64,000 nt of DNA from Euonymus europaeus (taxonomy: Eukaryota > Streptophyta > Magnoliopsida > Celastrales > Celastraceae). Below, piece by piece: positions 11,207-24,427 of this stretch (the first letter of the stretch is position 1; every line of letters starts with the position of its first letter). The stretch is from assembly GCA_963580455.1 (NCBI GenBank), contig OY756975.1, positions 147,501 to 211,500 of the forward strand, given 5' to 3'. Made by a program: the position numbers and the translations under genes. The notes under the pieces are model-generated. The model had not been told where the DNA came from and did no database searches. It saw only the letters and a list, made by a program, of their open reading frames with translations.

Positions 11207-13860
11207 AGAACTGGAACAAACAACTTGGCTTATGGGTTGTGGGCATAGAGAGACTCGTCATTACTTACGGAAGTAGCTCTCCAGATCCATCAGACCAAGG
11301 TTTCTGACGGGCAGACTCGCAAGACTCGGTCCTCAGCTCTCATTTGAAAGAGGAAGCTTATTTCATTCATTTCCCTGACCAGCTACTACTGAAAGAGTGG
11401 CTGAAGCGAAAGTAGAATGACTTGGTTCAGTACTGGTTTTGGGCTTATCACAAGCATTTATATGCTAATTTATAGCTATTCAATTGATTCAATCGCAGAA
11501 GCTTGATTCATGCGTCACACATGCAATCCGAACAAGAAACTTACCTACATGAGTTAACAACTGCAGGCGCTACTTCCTTAGTGAAGTATCTCATTCCGGA
11601 ATCAATGAATTTCTTTGAAAGATGCGAATTGGAGAGCGCATTACAGAATGAATCCCTCTTTCCCTCGAAAAGCCACTTCTGAGGGAGTGAAACCCTCTTA
11701 AAGAAAGATAGGAGTCTCGAGTCGCATCAGGGGATATTTTCTACTTATCGAGTTTGCTTAAAATACACCTTTCAGAGAGCGCATCCCACTCCTCGTTACT
11801 AGTGAAATAAGGATCGAATCTCAAGGAGAATTGGAGGAAAGAACCCAAGCATAATCGGACTAGAACTAGAAAGCAAAACCAGAACCAAAATGGATGTATT
11901 AGGCATGCTTAATACATTTTTGAGAAGTTTCTCGCCTTCAATTCATATCCAGAAACCCAGCTAAAATGAAAGAATCGAGTTTTCGTCACACATCCTAACT
12001 GGAAAACGGATTATCGCCCTAGTTCCTAAATGGAGGCATCCCCCTCTAATTAATAGAAGGATCCACAGAAAAAAGTCTACCCAATTCGGGTTTTTGAGAC
12101 CAATTGACTTACTGGGGTACTAGTGAAATGTTACACTTCTCCGCATCTTGCTCTAGAAAGCCTTGTTGTATTCAATGTTACACAACTCCTCATGTGCTTT
12201 GTTTTCGTGTCAACCTTGGAAGGAGGCCGAAGCCATCATGGTTATTTGGTAACTCTAATAGCTGTAAGCTGCCTAGCTCTGGTTCAGACCTCCGAAACAA
12301 TTCCATTACATTAATATTTGAATGATCTTGCAACCTCCGATTCAGGAAGCTAGACTAAAGTTTGATAGTTGATTGGAAACCTAACATTCTCTGATCGTAC
12401 ACTCCTTAAGTCACTTACTTACCAAGCAATCACTCGGAACTCAATTCGCTCTCTAGACTGCACCGCTCACTTGGTCTCGTCTTAGGCCCGGCTCAGAGAC
12501 CGGGCTGCGCCCTAAGGCTCTTTCTGTAGCTAATCGAACGGAGTCTTAATTAGTAACTCTCAAAGACTAATGCCAACACCCCCTATTTGAGTAAGGGGGG
12601 TTCTAAGGCATAACAGTAAGAATCAGGCCACCTTGAACTATTAGGCTTTTTCTCTCAAACTCAGGTCGTCCCTGCGGGGCCCCGTCCGCGGTCTGTTCGC
12701 TCATAGCTCTTAGATTCGTAGCGCTATTGCTAGCCCAGCCCTTCCCTACCTCCTTAGCTCGAGGAATTACTAAATGAAATGCCAACCGTTGTCCTTCAGG
12801 CTAACTAACTGAACTCAGATGCCATAACTCTTCTTTCCTCAGTCGCTGCGGCTACCTTTCCTCTTTCTTTATAGAAGAAGTTTCATCACAGGGGTTAGTC
12901 AAGACTACTTCGCTTCGAGGATTAACATAGTATCGGGGCACTGCAACAAGTATCATTCGTTACCCGTAAGAGAGGTAGACGCAAAGCAGTCTTAGCTCCT
13001 CATGAGGGTAAGCTATTATACTGGGGACTTGAACCCCAGCCTATCTCGACTATCTATGTTCTACTATCAAATTTTTGCAAATTTTTAGAATCCTTGCTTG
13101 GCAAGCCCTGTTCGACTTGCCCAGCTCTGCTACCCGGGGTCCCCAATTCTTGTTCGAGTGGCCAGGTGCCGCTGTCCTTGTGCTACTCTCCTGGGGAGAC
13201 AGAGGGCTCCAAACACAGTTCCCATATCCCTAATGACCGAGACAATCCCATATACCTGTAAACCTACGACCCAGCTAGCAGAATGAAAGGTCACCCAAAC
13301 CCGTAACCCTAGACCGGGCAGGTAATACACAATAAGGGGTGCTAAGAGACAGAGGGATAAAGAGCACGGAGATATTACCAAACCAATATTCTTTTGTTTG
13401 ACTGCGCCGGGGACCCCGTGTTGTTCTTTAAAAGAAAAGGTCAGAGACCTTAGGGCGGACTCTGATGATGAAAGGGTGCTACTGGTTGGGTGCCATAGCG
13501 AACTCCAATGGAAACCCTTATCTATCTCAAATAGGGGGCTAAGAACCACCCAAAGTCATGGAAAGTCCAACGCATCCAATGGGAAAGAAGACCTCGTTGC
13601 CTTAAGTATAGAAAGGAGACGTGGTACCCCTGCCGATAAGGTCAGTTCCGTGGGCTTTGAGATGGATGTTAAAGTCAGAGCGTTTAGATGTGGTTTACCG
13701 GCCCAAGGTAATAAAGTAAGTCCTTTCCTTTTCCTTCTTTCCCGGTGAAAGAAAGAATCCGGACTTATTCTAAATGAGGTGAGATAACTTGATTGTGTAA
13801 AAGCAGAGGAAACAAACCCCCGGGTAGGAAAGCCCTTCTGTTGTTATAAGGGCTGAAACT
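11207..13860. other. Unassigned spacer
   Basis: No gene was recognised. A T-arm-like hairpin on the minus strand (about 13022-13042, TGGGG-TTCAAGT-CCCCA) lacks the rest of a tRNA. Overlapping frames at 13130-13549 (minus) and 13398-13748 (plus) have no recognisable domains. Confidence 0.5.
12481..12516. other. Two-part hairpin
   Basis: CTTAGG (12481-12486) pairs with CCTAAG (12511-12516). Inside it CCCGG (12487-12491) pairs with CCGGG (12100 offset positions 12500-12504), giving a GC-rich inner stem with an 8-nt loop and a 6-nt bulge on the 3' side. Such stable stem-loops can stop exonucleases at mRNA 3' ends in plant mitochondria, but no adjacent gene is seen. Confidence 0.5.
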
Positions 13861-14945
13861 AAGTTAAGTCCTGTGGCGGAACCGGCGCCGCTTTTGTTCA
13901 ATCGGAAGTATATAAATCTCTCTCTTTTCTAAGAACCATCCGAAGGCTCAAGTCAAGCAAGGATTCACCACCACCACCGTAAGAGAGAAAAGCAAAGCAC
14001 TTGGATGGAAAGGGAGGAAGAGCAGCTCGCCCTATACTAAGAGGCAGTTCAGGAGCTCAGCCTATAATGTTTAAAAAGCGCGGTTCCGTAGCGAAGCCGA
14101 GGATGGAGATGGACGAAAGTAAACCACTCCTCTTCGAGAAGGGTTTCATCCGATCATTTATAAGTCGAATCCACAATATACGAATAAAGAGGTGTTCTGT
14201 AGGGAAAGTAGAAGATTTAGTTAGCCTTGGATTTCCTGTTGTTTCCCTTTTTGACTCAAGGATCTGAAAGTTCCTAAGTTTAGGAAATTGTAATAGTAAT
14301 AAAGGAAGAAGTGGCTTTCGGCTATGAAGCCACGGTTAAAAGGCTTGCCTTGGCCGAGGACTTAGTTGGCCCTTACTCAAATAGGGGGGAGGAAAATCAG
14401 GAAGAAGGTTTTTCACGCCTAAAAGCTTCTCTTCTTCTTCCACTACTAAAAATGGACCTCTATTTTTTCTTCTTGATTTAGAAAGTCAAGGTTCTTAATC
14501 GTGGAAGAGTTCCTTCCCCAGCTGTAACTCAAGTTCCTAGATGGGAGTCTGAAGTTCCTATGGGAGCAGTTCCTCCAGTAGTAAGGGCCTGTCTGTTAAG
14601 ACTCCCGTTTTTCTTTATCTTTCTGACTTAGCCCGCTTCCTTCCGCTGCAAAGTCTCTTTTTTCTGTCGACTCGAAAGAGCTGACCTCGGATAAGCCCGA
14701 AAGCGAGTTCGTCCGCCTGGACGTCGCCCTTTACCGGGTAGGGGCAGAAAAGGATAGAAAGGCTAGGCACGAAGAGGCGGGAGCTAGCAATATTCCCTCT
14801 CCTGTCTGTTTAGGAGTGTATTCCCGTCCCCGGCTCAATCTGGCTGTCTTTGGAATAAACCGGAGCTTCCGCGAAGTGAGTCATTACAGTTCCAGAGGGT
14901 CCTCTTGGTGATGCAGTTATTGCAGTTATTGGACTTTCCTCTCTC

Positions 14946-15155
14946 TTGTCCTTTGGGAAGGCTATTTATGAGACTTCTTTACGGTCTCTTCATCTCGATA
15001 AGTTTCATCCGCCTCAAGCTCAGTCCGGTCCGTTTCATCCAGCGAAAGACTTTGCAGTGGATTCCGTAAGGGAAGTTGCATGGGTGCGGTCAGTTGAGAT
15101 CGGCTTTTCTCTTTCATACGCAGTTTCTTCCGCCGTGGGATCCCCGGGTGGTTGA
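14946..15155 (+). pseudogene. Open module of the Ser/Val-rich family
   Basis: A 69-codon frame starting at an ATG ends in 'SVEIGFSLSYAVSSAVGSPG'. A closely similar phrase occurs about 330 nt on ('AVEIDFSLSSTKDPEVW', about 15492) in another frame, and FSLS recurs near 39560. Repetition of a phrase at the amino-acid level across different frames suggests that this frame is the ancestral one. No known domain is present. Confidence 0.4.
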
Positions 15156-16283
15156 TAAGTCTCATCCAAAAGACTTAACAGAGCGATACGAAAAAACATC
15201 CACTGCCGTATTTCCGAAAGCAACGGAAGTTTCATCCCCGGGAAGGCGTGAAGCTAAATCCCTTTCTTCCCTTTTATTATGCCGGGATGAATGAAATCCC
15301 CCTAAATATGCTTTTGTCCCTGCTGTAGGAGTTGAATCTCCCCGGATCATCTGCTCACCCTAAAGACTTCAAAGTTTAATTCGCTGGCATCTGAAATGGA
15401 AGAAAAAACAGGAGCGTCAGCCCGTTCTGTCAGTTCTTTCCCGTTTAGAAGTTGTATCCGATGAGAATGAGTCTGCTGAGCTGATCTGATAAGGGCAGTC
15501 GAGATCGACTTTTCTCTTTCATCCACTAAAGACCCGGAAGTCTGGTTTGAATCACTTCCAAGGGGGCTTGGTTTCACGGCCCAGGTCAGACAAGAGAAGT
15601 TCAGTTTCATCCGAAGACGAAAAAGAGGATCGAATCAGCGAAGCCCCTAAGAAAGAAGCGGGTCTACCGTTTCAATGGATTATCTGCTCGCCCAAGGGAA
15701 GCAAGTTAAGTTACATCCGGGAAGGCGAGGAAACTACAAGTTTCACTCTTTTGGGTTGGCGGCTTGAAGGCTTTATGCCGGATTAGACTGGGAGAGAAAG
15801 TCAGGACAGGAGCGAAGTCTTGTCTTGCTGATCCGTGTGAAAACAGTTCTTGCTGTATCCGCAGTTTCGGGAGGTTGCATCTTTCATTGCTAAGATTGCT
15901 AAGCCCCCTGTTCGATAAGTAGCGTAAGGTTGTGGTTCTTCCCCGAAAAGAATGAGTCCGAAAGAAAGATCGTAAGAGAATCCGGACGAAAGAGAATAAT
16001 CTACGAAATCGAATGAAAATGACTCCTCAAGGGCACATTCCCAGAAAAGGTAAGTTCCACGGGAGAAGTGACATCTGAAAGACCAACTTTCACTCTTTCA
16101 GCCACTGAAGCCGAAACAAAATCCTTATAAGTTTCTTACTCTGGGGAAGTCGAGGGCCGCCCTTGCCCGCAGCCGAAGCTAAATCTCTTTCATCCGTATA
16201 GAAAGATCGCAAAGGCAAGGGGCGAAGCTCAATCAGTTTCTTACCGGTCGGATCAGAGTTCGTTACTAAAGTTTCCGCGGAAA

Positions 16284-16688
16284 GTGGAACAGAAGATGAA
16301 GGTCACACTTCAGCCAGGGAAGTGGGAGCAGCTGATTGATACTTTACGGTCTCTGAATCGAGAGACGTTTCATCCAAAAGTGGAAAGAGGCGCCGGACTT
16401 AATTCACAAACTGGAGTTCAATCTCAGGTTTCACATCAGGTTGAAGGGGAATTGGCTTTCGAACTGTTGTTCCTGCCTCCACTGAACCTTTTATTGCTGC
16501 TTTGTAGCTTGGTTGAGAATAAGGGTTTAGGGCCGGATCGGATCCGAGTTAAAGTTGAACAGTTGAGGCTTGGCTTAAAGTCCGTCCGCCTTTCCGGGCC
16601 CAAGGGAAGAGTGGATTCCCGCTTGAGATCCGTTTCAAAGTGTAGGGTTTCTCAGTCCACTGGTAAGAAAAAAAGCGAAACAAGGTGA
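16284..16688 (+). CDS. Unclassified open frame, 134 codons, inside the repeat tract
   Basis: This ATG-started frame is intact and basic, with a Leu-rich centre ('ELLFLPPLNLLLLLCSL'). It is probably an alternative reading of the repeat family: the neighbouring frame over the same bases gives family-like phrases ('VSESRDVSSKSGK', 'TVVPASTEPFIAAL'). I would treat the 134-codon frame as a by-product. Confidence 0.15.
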   Translation: MEQKMKVTLQPGKWEQLIDTLRSLNRETFHPKVERGAGLNSQTGVQSQVSHQVEGELAFELLFLPPLNLLLLLCSLVENKGLGPDRIRVKVEQLRLGLKSVRLSGPKGRVDSRLRSVSKCRVSQSTGKKKSETR

Positions 16689-19600
16689 GTTGAAGAGGCG
16701 ACTGAACAGTCTCTCAAGCAAGGAAGGCTCTTTTGCTTTTGCAAGGTTAGTTTCATCCGCGAAAAGGCTTTTTGTTAAAAAGTGGAAGAAAATAGGCGAA
16801 TTGCCCTAAAGACAGATTCGGTTCAGGAGATCCATTAAAGGCTAGGCCCGAAGAGGCAGGAGCTAATAGGCAGTTCCGGAGCGCTTTCCAGTTGACGTTG
16901 AGGGATTTTTGTTCGTCTTTGCTGTCTCCACTGAAGAGAGGTAAGTTTCTTTTGTTCGAGTTCTTTCATCCGGAAGATCCAATAGCGGACGTCGCGGACA
17001 GCTTTCACAGTTGAAGCCGGCCTTTCCTGTCTTTACTTTATTTCCTCATCCGCAATAGACTAAAAAACAGGAGGCCCTTCGGCGAGACCTCTTTCTTTGT
17101 TTTCGGTTGAGGTCTTTTTGGCGGATTCTATGAAAGAGGAAGTTTCATCCAAAACGAAAGACTTCGAAGTTGCGTTCGACAAGTTGAGGTCAATACATTT
17201 ATTCCCGATTTAGAAGCGGGGTCTGAAGTTTCAAAGTCGAGACCCTCTTGCTGTCCCTTTTCTTTCGAATAGCGGCCAAAGCAGCCTCCGGGATTCCTGC
17301 ATTTCAAACTCTTCTTCCTGTAGGAGATAAAGGCAAAGCAAGTGGGAAAGGGAGCTCAAGAGCTAAAGGCTTGGCGCGAAGCTAAATCAGTTGATTCCCA
17401 TAAATCCTCACGGGGCGTAGAGGGAATTCTTACTCAACGACAGACTTTTCTCTTGAATCCGCCTGTTCTAGAAGTTTCAGATGAGAGTCAAGCCTTATAA
17501 GTTGGATCCGCTGAGAAGCCGCCTGGTAAGGGGAGGAGCGGAATTCCATTCAAGTTTAACAGTGGAAATGAAAGGTTTCCCAGGCCATCGAAAGTAATAG
17601 AAGTTTATTCCCGGCTGGAGAGGTTTCATCTGCTTCTAAGAAAGATTCCACGGGGGATTGAGGAAAGTTCGTTTCAGAGGGCGTATCTAAAGTAGAGGCC
17701 CGTTGCGAGATTGGTTGTCTTTACCGAGGGCTTCTCTTCTCTCTTTTCCCGGGGCCGATGAAAATGGAAGTTCAAAAGCGGGTCTCGGGTAAGCCAAAAA
17801 AGCCAGGTTTCTTAAAGCAGGGTCAGTTGAATCCCCAGAAGTAAGTTCAGTTTCTTCCGAAACATAAGTTACATCCACCGCTGAAAGAAAGCCAAGAACT
17901 GAAACCTTTGACGGCTGCTCCCACTGCCTTCGGAGCTTCAGCTTTAAATTACTATTTCCCTCTTCTCTAAGCGGAAACCGAGAGTTGAACATAAAAGAAG
18001 TGCCCTGAAAACAAGTTACTGTTACTGCATTTCCGGCCCTGTGAACCTTTGAATCGTGTCGAAAAGGCTTTTTGTAAAAGGGGCACCCGGATAAGTTGAA
18101 GCCCGAACGGACCTCCTGTAGGAGGCTGCCGTACCAATCCTGTTTTGCCGTGCCGCTTCTCAGTCTATTTTGCCTCTTCGAGAGGAGGCGGAAAAGAAAG
18201 ACGAAAGGAAAGCTTTAGAATAAAGAGAAAGAAACTAGAACTCCTGTTCGAGAGGTTTCATCCCGCTTGAAGGCTTATTCTAACCAGGGTGAAAGATGAA
18301 GTTCCAAAGGCGAACAAAGAAGCGGGGCGAAACCAAAGACCGGTTTCAGTTGTTACTGCATTTCTAATAGCGGCAAAGCAAAGAAGGTGAGTTTCATACG
18401 CGAGGGAAGTTGCCCGGGGAAGGTTAGTTGCATCCGCTAGGGTCGTTGTTGGAGAAGAAGCATCTGCTCCCGGAGAAGTGGAATAGGCTGAACCTGAAAA
18501 GGCAAGTCGCGCATCCCACGAAAGATGTGTCCCTGCCGTGAGAATAGAAAACTAAACTGGCTTTTTTGCATTTCCTCTTCTTTCCCTTCCCGGAAAAGAG
18601 GTTCGAACCCTTAAATGAAAGGAAACTCAAGTTGGGGTTAGGAAAGCGGTTGAAGCGTAGAGTGCCGTTGTCGCGTAGTTCAATCCAAAGTTACATCCGC
18701 TTAGAATCAAGCTGCCCTTAAAGCAGTTCTTCCTGTAGTAGCTTTAGCTGCCTTTCCTGTCCTTTCCTCTTTTCTTTAGACAGACGTGGGCGCCCGTCGC
18801 TAAATCTCGATAAGTTCAATCTTTTTTCATTGCGCGAGAGGTCACACGCAAGGAAAGTAGGAGAATCCTTTCTGCCGCATCTCAAACAACTGAAGGAAGG
18901 TCACACCAGACTGAAGCAAGGTCAGTCTCTTCCGAATCCGCTTCTAAGAGAAGTAGAGGTGGAGGAAACCTTTACGTTAGGTAGATTAAATAAGGGCGAA
19001 GGTCCTTCTGCTCTTATGTCTGTTGGTGGTTATGCTCTTATGTCTTTTGTTGCTGCCTCTTTCATGTAATTCCATGTTTCAAACCACGGTAGGTAAATAA
19101 GTTTCTTCCTGCGTTTCGAGAAAGGATAAACCCGCTTTGCTTGCTCATTGGTTAGACGGGAAGGCGCGCTGTTCTTGCATTTCAGTTGTTTTCCGGCGCA
19201 AGGTCAGTCTTTTTTGAAAGGGCAGTCTCATTCTCAACGAAAGAAAGCAAGTCCGAAAGTCAAAGCCTGTTCGATAAGGCTGGCCCGTCTTTCCGCAGCG
19301 GTAGGGCAATTTCTGTTGAAGCCTTTTTTGGCTTTCCTCCAGGATAAGAGAAGTTTCTTCCGAAAGTCAGAGTTGGATCCGCAATAGACTAGACAAAAGA
19401 AAGTGAGTGGGTTCCACAAGGAAAGAGCGAAAGGCTCGCCTTAACATTAAATTCCTCTTTTGAGGTTTCATCTGAAAGTTTAGACGCGGGAAGTTTCACT
19501 CAGAAGTTCAAAAGTTGAGAAAACCGGGGATTTTGGTCTTAACCTCAGAGTTAGGAGTTTAATCTGCGGGAAGTCGAGTAAACCCTGGGTTGGCGTCCGA

Positions 19601-22600
19601 CCCAATTCCTGTATTCGAAGTGGTACCCGAAAGCTCAAGCTCGAAAGCGGAAGTAAGGTCAGTTGTTGGAGAAGTCTCATCCGCTTATAAGTCTACTTTG
19701 TAATAAACATCCGCCGGGTCTTTATCGCGCTCTTCTTTCTGTCTCTGCCTTATTTATGTCTGAGCGGCCCAAGTTGACGGTTTAAGTCCTTGCCTTTTCC
19801 TTGCCTTCCCCCTGCAGCTACCTTTCCTCTTGTGGGACTTTCTTCCGGCTTGCCTTTCAAGGGCCCTTTCCTTTCTAATAGATGTCCCCACTGAACCAAG
19901 GTAAGTTGAGAAAGCAAGGGTCCCCAAGCTCAATAAATTGAGTTTCAGAGGGAAAGAGAAACATCAAGTTCAAAAGTCGAGGAAAGAACCTCATCAACGG
20001 AGCTAAAGTCCGTGAATCCGCCGAAAAGCCTCTTTTTTCTTTATAGCGCCCCTGTTGCCACTCTTGTCCCTGCTGCCTTCCTTTCTTTATAATTAGGGCT
20101 TAAGCTTGAAATTCCTCTTTTCTAGCCGGGTTTATTAAAGGTCTCGAGAGCAAGGCCTTCTTCTAAAAAAGGCGCGGAAAGCGAAATAGCTTCAGCAAGC
20201 TTGACATCTAATTCCATTCCTGAGGTGGGTGAAGGAGAGAAAGAGCGGAAGGCTTGAACTCCTGTGTATTCTCTCTCTTTTTATGAAACTTATCAGGGGT
20301 TCCACTTCCGGGTGAACCTTCTCTCTCCTATCCGTTTAGCCGAAAGGTTCCTCCGCTGAGGAGTTTAATCCCATAAGGGAAGTCGCGGCCTTACTCAAAT
20401 AGGGAGTTTCCTAAATAAGGGTTTGTTTCATACGCAGTCTCATCTGCAGTCTCTGAATCTCGAGAAGTTAGATCTTCAACAGCAACCGGCTTTAACGGCC
20501 CTTTCCTGTAGTAGCGGAATGGAATTCCGGTTGCATCCCCTTACTCAAATAGGCGTATCTTCCGCCGAAAAGTATCTAAATCTCCCTGCGTTTACTTCTT
20601 TGCTCTGGGTCGGTCTTCTTGTCTTTCCGTGAAACCCACTTTCTTTCTTTAATTGAAGGGCGTGGTCTCGTATTTTTACTTTCAAGCATTCCCGCGCGAA
20701 GAGAAGATGCGACTAGGAAGGGCTTAAGAGGGCTTGGAGGGCTAGAGCTCTTAGGTCAGTGGGATCCGCGGGAAGTCTCTCTTTCTAAAGCAGCTAAAGC
20801 AGATCTTCGTCTTTTTCCGGCCCCACTTCTGCTTCCTTTGTTCTCTCCCCTTCAGCCTTATCTGGTTCCAAGCTCAGTCCTTACTCAATCAAGGGAAGCG
20901 GGCGAAGAAAGCACCTCATCAAGTGTAGGAATTGTGAATCCCCGTGAACCGATTGAAGACTATCTAAAGTCATAACTCATAACAAAGAGTTGCCTCCGAA
21001 ACGACCTTGTCTTTCGGGGTCTAGCAGTTATGTCTGGCCTTTTTGGTGCCTGTCTCAACTTTTTCTAGCTTTCCGGGTTGAGGGGGCTCAAGGGGCTTTC
21101 TAGCGAGAAAAGAAAATAAAGCTGAACTGCCACATTTCAAACAACTCTTGTTGGTCACACTCTTATGTCTTTTGTATCCACTGAAGAAAGCCATTCCTGG
21201 TTTGAAGTGGAATCCACTGAGAAGTCCCCTTCATAAGCCCCGGGACTTATTACTCATTATAATATAAATAGGGTTCAGCTCAATCCAAAGTGGTCGACAA
21301 CCTGAGGAAGAAAAGAAAGCCGGCTGACACCAGCCTTACTAAAAGAGGTTGGTTGAAGAGTTTTGGCTTGGTTTGGCGCTTCTTACTACATTTCTTTATC
21401 TTCTTCCGGAGCCCTTTCCGGTTTTTGGTTGAGGGTGGCGTATTATTAAATGAAAGAAAAGGTTCCGGACAAAAATAAGACTGGCCGGACAAACCCGCCA
21501 CGGGAAGTTATATAGGCGCAGGATCATCAGTCTCATCTGCGGGTTGAAAAGTTGGCTGGGCCCTTTATTCTTTCGTTTTGGGCAGCAGTGGATTCCTTTT
21601 TTTTACGTGGGATCCTTAAGTTTTTAGTATCCTGCTCGAGAAGAACGATCCTGGAAAAGCGGGTTCAAAAGTGGTTTTTGGGGATAAAGAGAGGGAGGCG
21701 GTTCAATCCGCTCGACCCCCTCAATAAATAAGCTGGCGGGAGAAGAGATAGATTCAATCAGCTCGACCATAAGCCATAAGCGTCAGAAGAGCGCAAGGCA
21801 AGGCAGGCAGAGAAGAGTCGGGGAGGTCGATCTCAAGCCTGTTACGCGGTAAACCGGATCTCTTGTTCCGGGAAAGCCTTGATTTCAGAAGCAAGGGATG
21901 CAAGGGCCTTCTCAAGAAAGGCTTGCCGGAGAAGTAAGTGGGATAGGTTACCGGGTCAGATAAGAGAGATCCTCTCGTTTCCCTGGGAGGACTCCGCAGT
22001 AGAGAAAGTTCGAGAAGTCGGATAAGCCCCCCGTGAAGGGGAATCCGCCTCACTCGTGAGCTTACCTTACCTCTTTTTTATTATAAGGGGCCCTAAATCT
22101 CTTGATTCCACTAAAGATGCTTTAAGGCCTTTGCGCTCCAGCCTTTTGAATTTCGTTTTTTGTACCGGAGGAAAAAAGGAATGGCTTTCCTCCCCTTTGC
22201 ATCTAATTCCTCTTTAGAGGCGGGATCTGATCTTTCATCTGCAAGCAAGGGAGATTCAATCCGATTGCCCTAAGAAAGAAGGGGTAGGTGAAGACCGAAT
22301 ACGAATTTCGTTTCACAATGAGTTGTTGCTAACCGCGCAGTACGTAGTTCATTCCCAGGAATAAGGAAGATGATACGTTTACGACTTCCATGTCTTTATC
22401 ACCAACTTCGGTATCGACCTCTACTCAAGCTCACAACAGTTCCTCCTTCCATATCTTCGATATGTCTTGTCTTAACTTCGGTATCGTATCTAAGAAAAGA
22501 GATGCAAAGACCGGAGGCATCGCTTTGTGAGGGAAACTCATTGTAAGCCCATTTCTTCCTATAGGGTCAAAACCTGTGAACCCTCTTTTGACTCTAAGAC

Positions 22601-24427
22601 ATAGATTGACATTGATCTTTTTCTCTCTCTTTGGTACCGGAGTTCGAAGACTAGGGGTTATACCAATTCGACGTGGAAACCTCATCAACTAGGAAGACTT
22701 GCTTTCCTTACTTTCCTGTGGGAGCGGGGACGTATTCTTAACAGTAAATAAGGATGGATCCCTGGAACCTCAACTCAAGTCTTTCCGAAACCAAGAGGAG
22801 AATGGGTATAAGTTGAAGCCTCAACAAGCCGCCCTTATTTACTCAACCCCGGACATAAAAATATAAGAAATTTTTCGAGGACTAAAATTGCACACTTTTC
22901 CGGGTATTTGCCTATGACTTAGACACTTGAACTTTGTTCGTTCCTTCCCTCCCCCCTTTCAAAGCCAAGTTCGTTTCCGAGAGAGAAGCTGCGCCCCCAT
23001 AGTCACCAACCAACCTTCCATCCGGGACAAAGACCGTATTTAGTCAATCGAGGTATCTTCTGTCTAACCCCCTCTGAGCAAACGAGATGGGTACAGAACT
23101 AGATCTATACAGTGGTCAAACCTCTCAATCCACTCATACGAGCTCATCAACTTTATGGCCCCTGTCAAATTTTACATTCGGTGAACCGGCATTCAAGAAC
23201 GAAGTACGACCTCGAGCATAGGAGTCGTAAGAGAAGTAGGATCCGCAGGAGTACGCTGATAAGTAGACCTCTGATGGGCCTAACTCAGTTACCGATTTAT
23301 CGGACTTATTATGGATAGGGGGGGGATTGACGAAAGCCCGGGTTGTTGGGGTTGAGGCAAGGTGGTTAGTCTCCGCGGTAAGAGATAGAAGTGTCATCCG
23401 CGTGCAAGGAAATCCCGTCTTCAATGAGTAGTTTCATACGACCAGTCCGAAGCGGGAGAGGCCTTAAGTGATAGGGGCCTGCTTGCCCGCTTCTAAAGCG
23501 AAAGCCTGCTTCTAAAACAAGCTAGGTAACCTTGGAAAGAATATCGTAGGATAAGTAATCCTCTTCTCTTAAAGAAAAAATAAGATCAAAGGTCTCCGAA
23601 ATCTCATTCTAATTTCTCCTCAAGGGCAGTCCCAGAGGGAGAAGTCAGATAGGTTTTTTTCTGAAGCCTGTCGGAAGTGGGGACTGAAGACAAAGGAAAT
23701 CCGAACCGAAGGTCTTTGCAAAGGCGAGACCACTTTCTTTATTTGGGGTTGAGGTCGTCTTCAGCTGTCAAAGCTGTCGGAGCTCAAGGAAAAGAACGTG
23801 GAGAAAGCGCTTGAATGAGAGACCTTTCTTCGTTACGGAGTGGAAGAGAAGAAAGAAGTAAGTAAAAAAACCATCGCTTGAAGTCCGAGACCCGAGGAAA
23901 GACCTTCCCGGGGAATCCAAGAAAGATCTACGAAAGGAAAGCCTTCAAAGTGATAGGGAAGTTGTTTCATCAACAAGAACAGAAGGAAATGCCTTAATAA
24001 CGGCTGGTCAGCTTGATTCTCTCACCTTTGCTTGATGGACCTGCCTTTCTAAAGAAAGGATAGGGTACGACTTTCAAAGAGAAAATCCAAGTCAAAGTAC
24101 CAAAGCCGGGTAAGAAAAAAAGACGTGCCAAAGTGAGTTGCAGAGAGGGAGGGGGATATTCAATACGCTCCACCTTCCCCGGAGATGAAATACGATCCGG
24201 AGACAGGGAGAAGTAAGGAAGGAAGAGAGGAGAAGATCAAGGGCCTTAACCCCTGCCGTGATCTGTCTTTACTCTCATCCATCAGCCGGCAAGTTCAGTT
24301 AGAGCCGGCAAAAAAGAATTGTTTTCAGGCCTTCGTTTTGTTTTCTTGGGTTTGGCCCTCCTGGTGAACCAAAGACTCCTGCTGTCGAAGTAGGATCCTC
24401 AACTACGTGCAAAAGTTGACTTAAAGA

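Larger units (their letters stand above)
14758..16873 (+). repeat. Dispersed direct repeat pair (about 33 nt)
   Basis: 'aaggctaggcacgaagaggc' continuing 'gggagcta' at about 14759-14787 recurs as 'aaggctaggcccgaagaggc' continuing 'aggagcta' at about 16840-16868. These are among the best conserved longer repeats in the 14-24 kb tract. Confidence 0.7.
13860..24420 (+). repeat. Long tract of diverged 'tttcatccg' repeats, Ser/Val/Glu/Ala-rich when translated
   Basis: A short phrase close to 'agtttcatccgc' (also 'tttcttccgc', 'ttacatccgc', 'tctcatccgc') recurs on the plus strand, for example near 15001, 15032, 15127, 15603, 16368, 16750, 17140, 18690, 19355, 19677 and 20427. Longer phrases recur too: 'ctctgaatctcgagaag' with variants (14982, 16346, 20452), 'ccttactcaaatagg' (14371, 20391, 20539) and 'gctaaatctctttc'-like strings. 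Where frames stay open the translation repeats motifs such as VSSA, SESRE, FSLS, STEE, LMSFV and VVPA. No intact gene was recognised. It reads either as a non-coding repeat family or as the remains of a very long repetitive coding sequence. Confidence 0.7.

Noticed and set aside
13015..13090. T-arm on the minus strand (TGGGG TTCAAGT CCCCA)
   Set aside because: The stem is perfect but no acceptor, D-arm or anticodon arm could be found around it.
13978..13986. CGTAAGAGA, matching the dicot mitochondrial promoter core (also at 37315 and near 12965)
   Set aside because: The nonamer is short and expected many times in 64 kb of GA-rich sequence; none lies upstream of a recognised gene.
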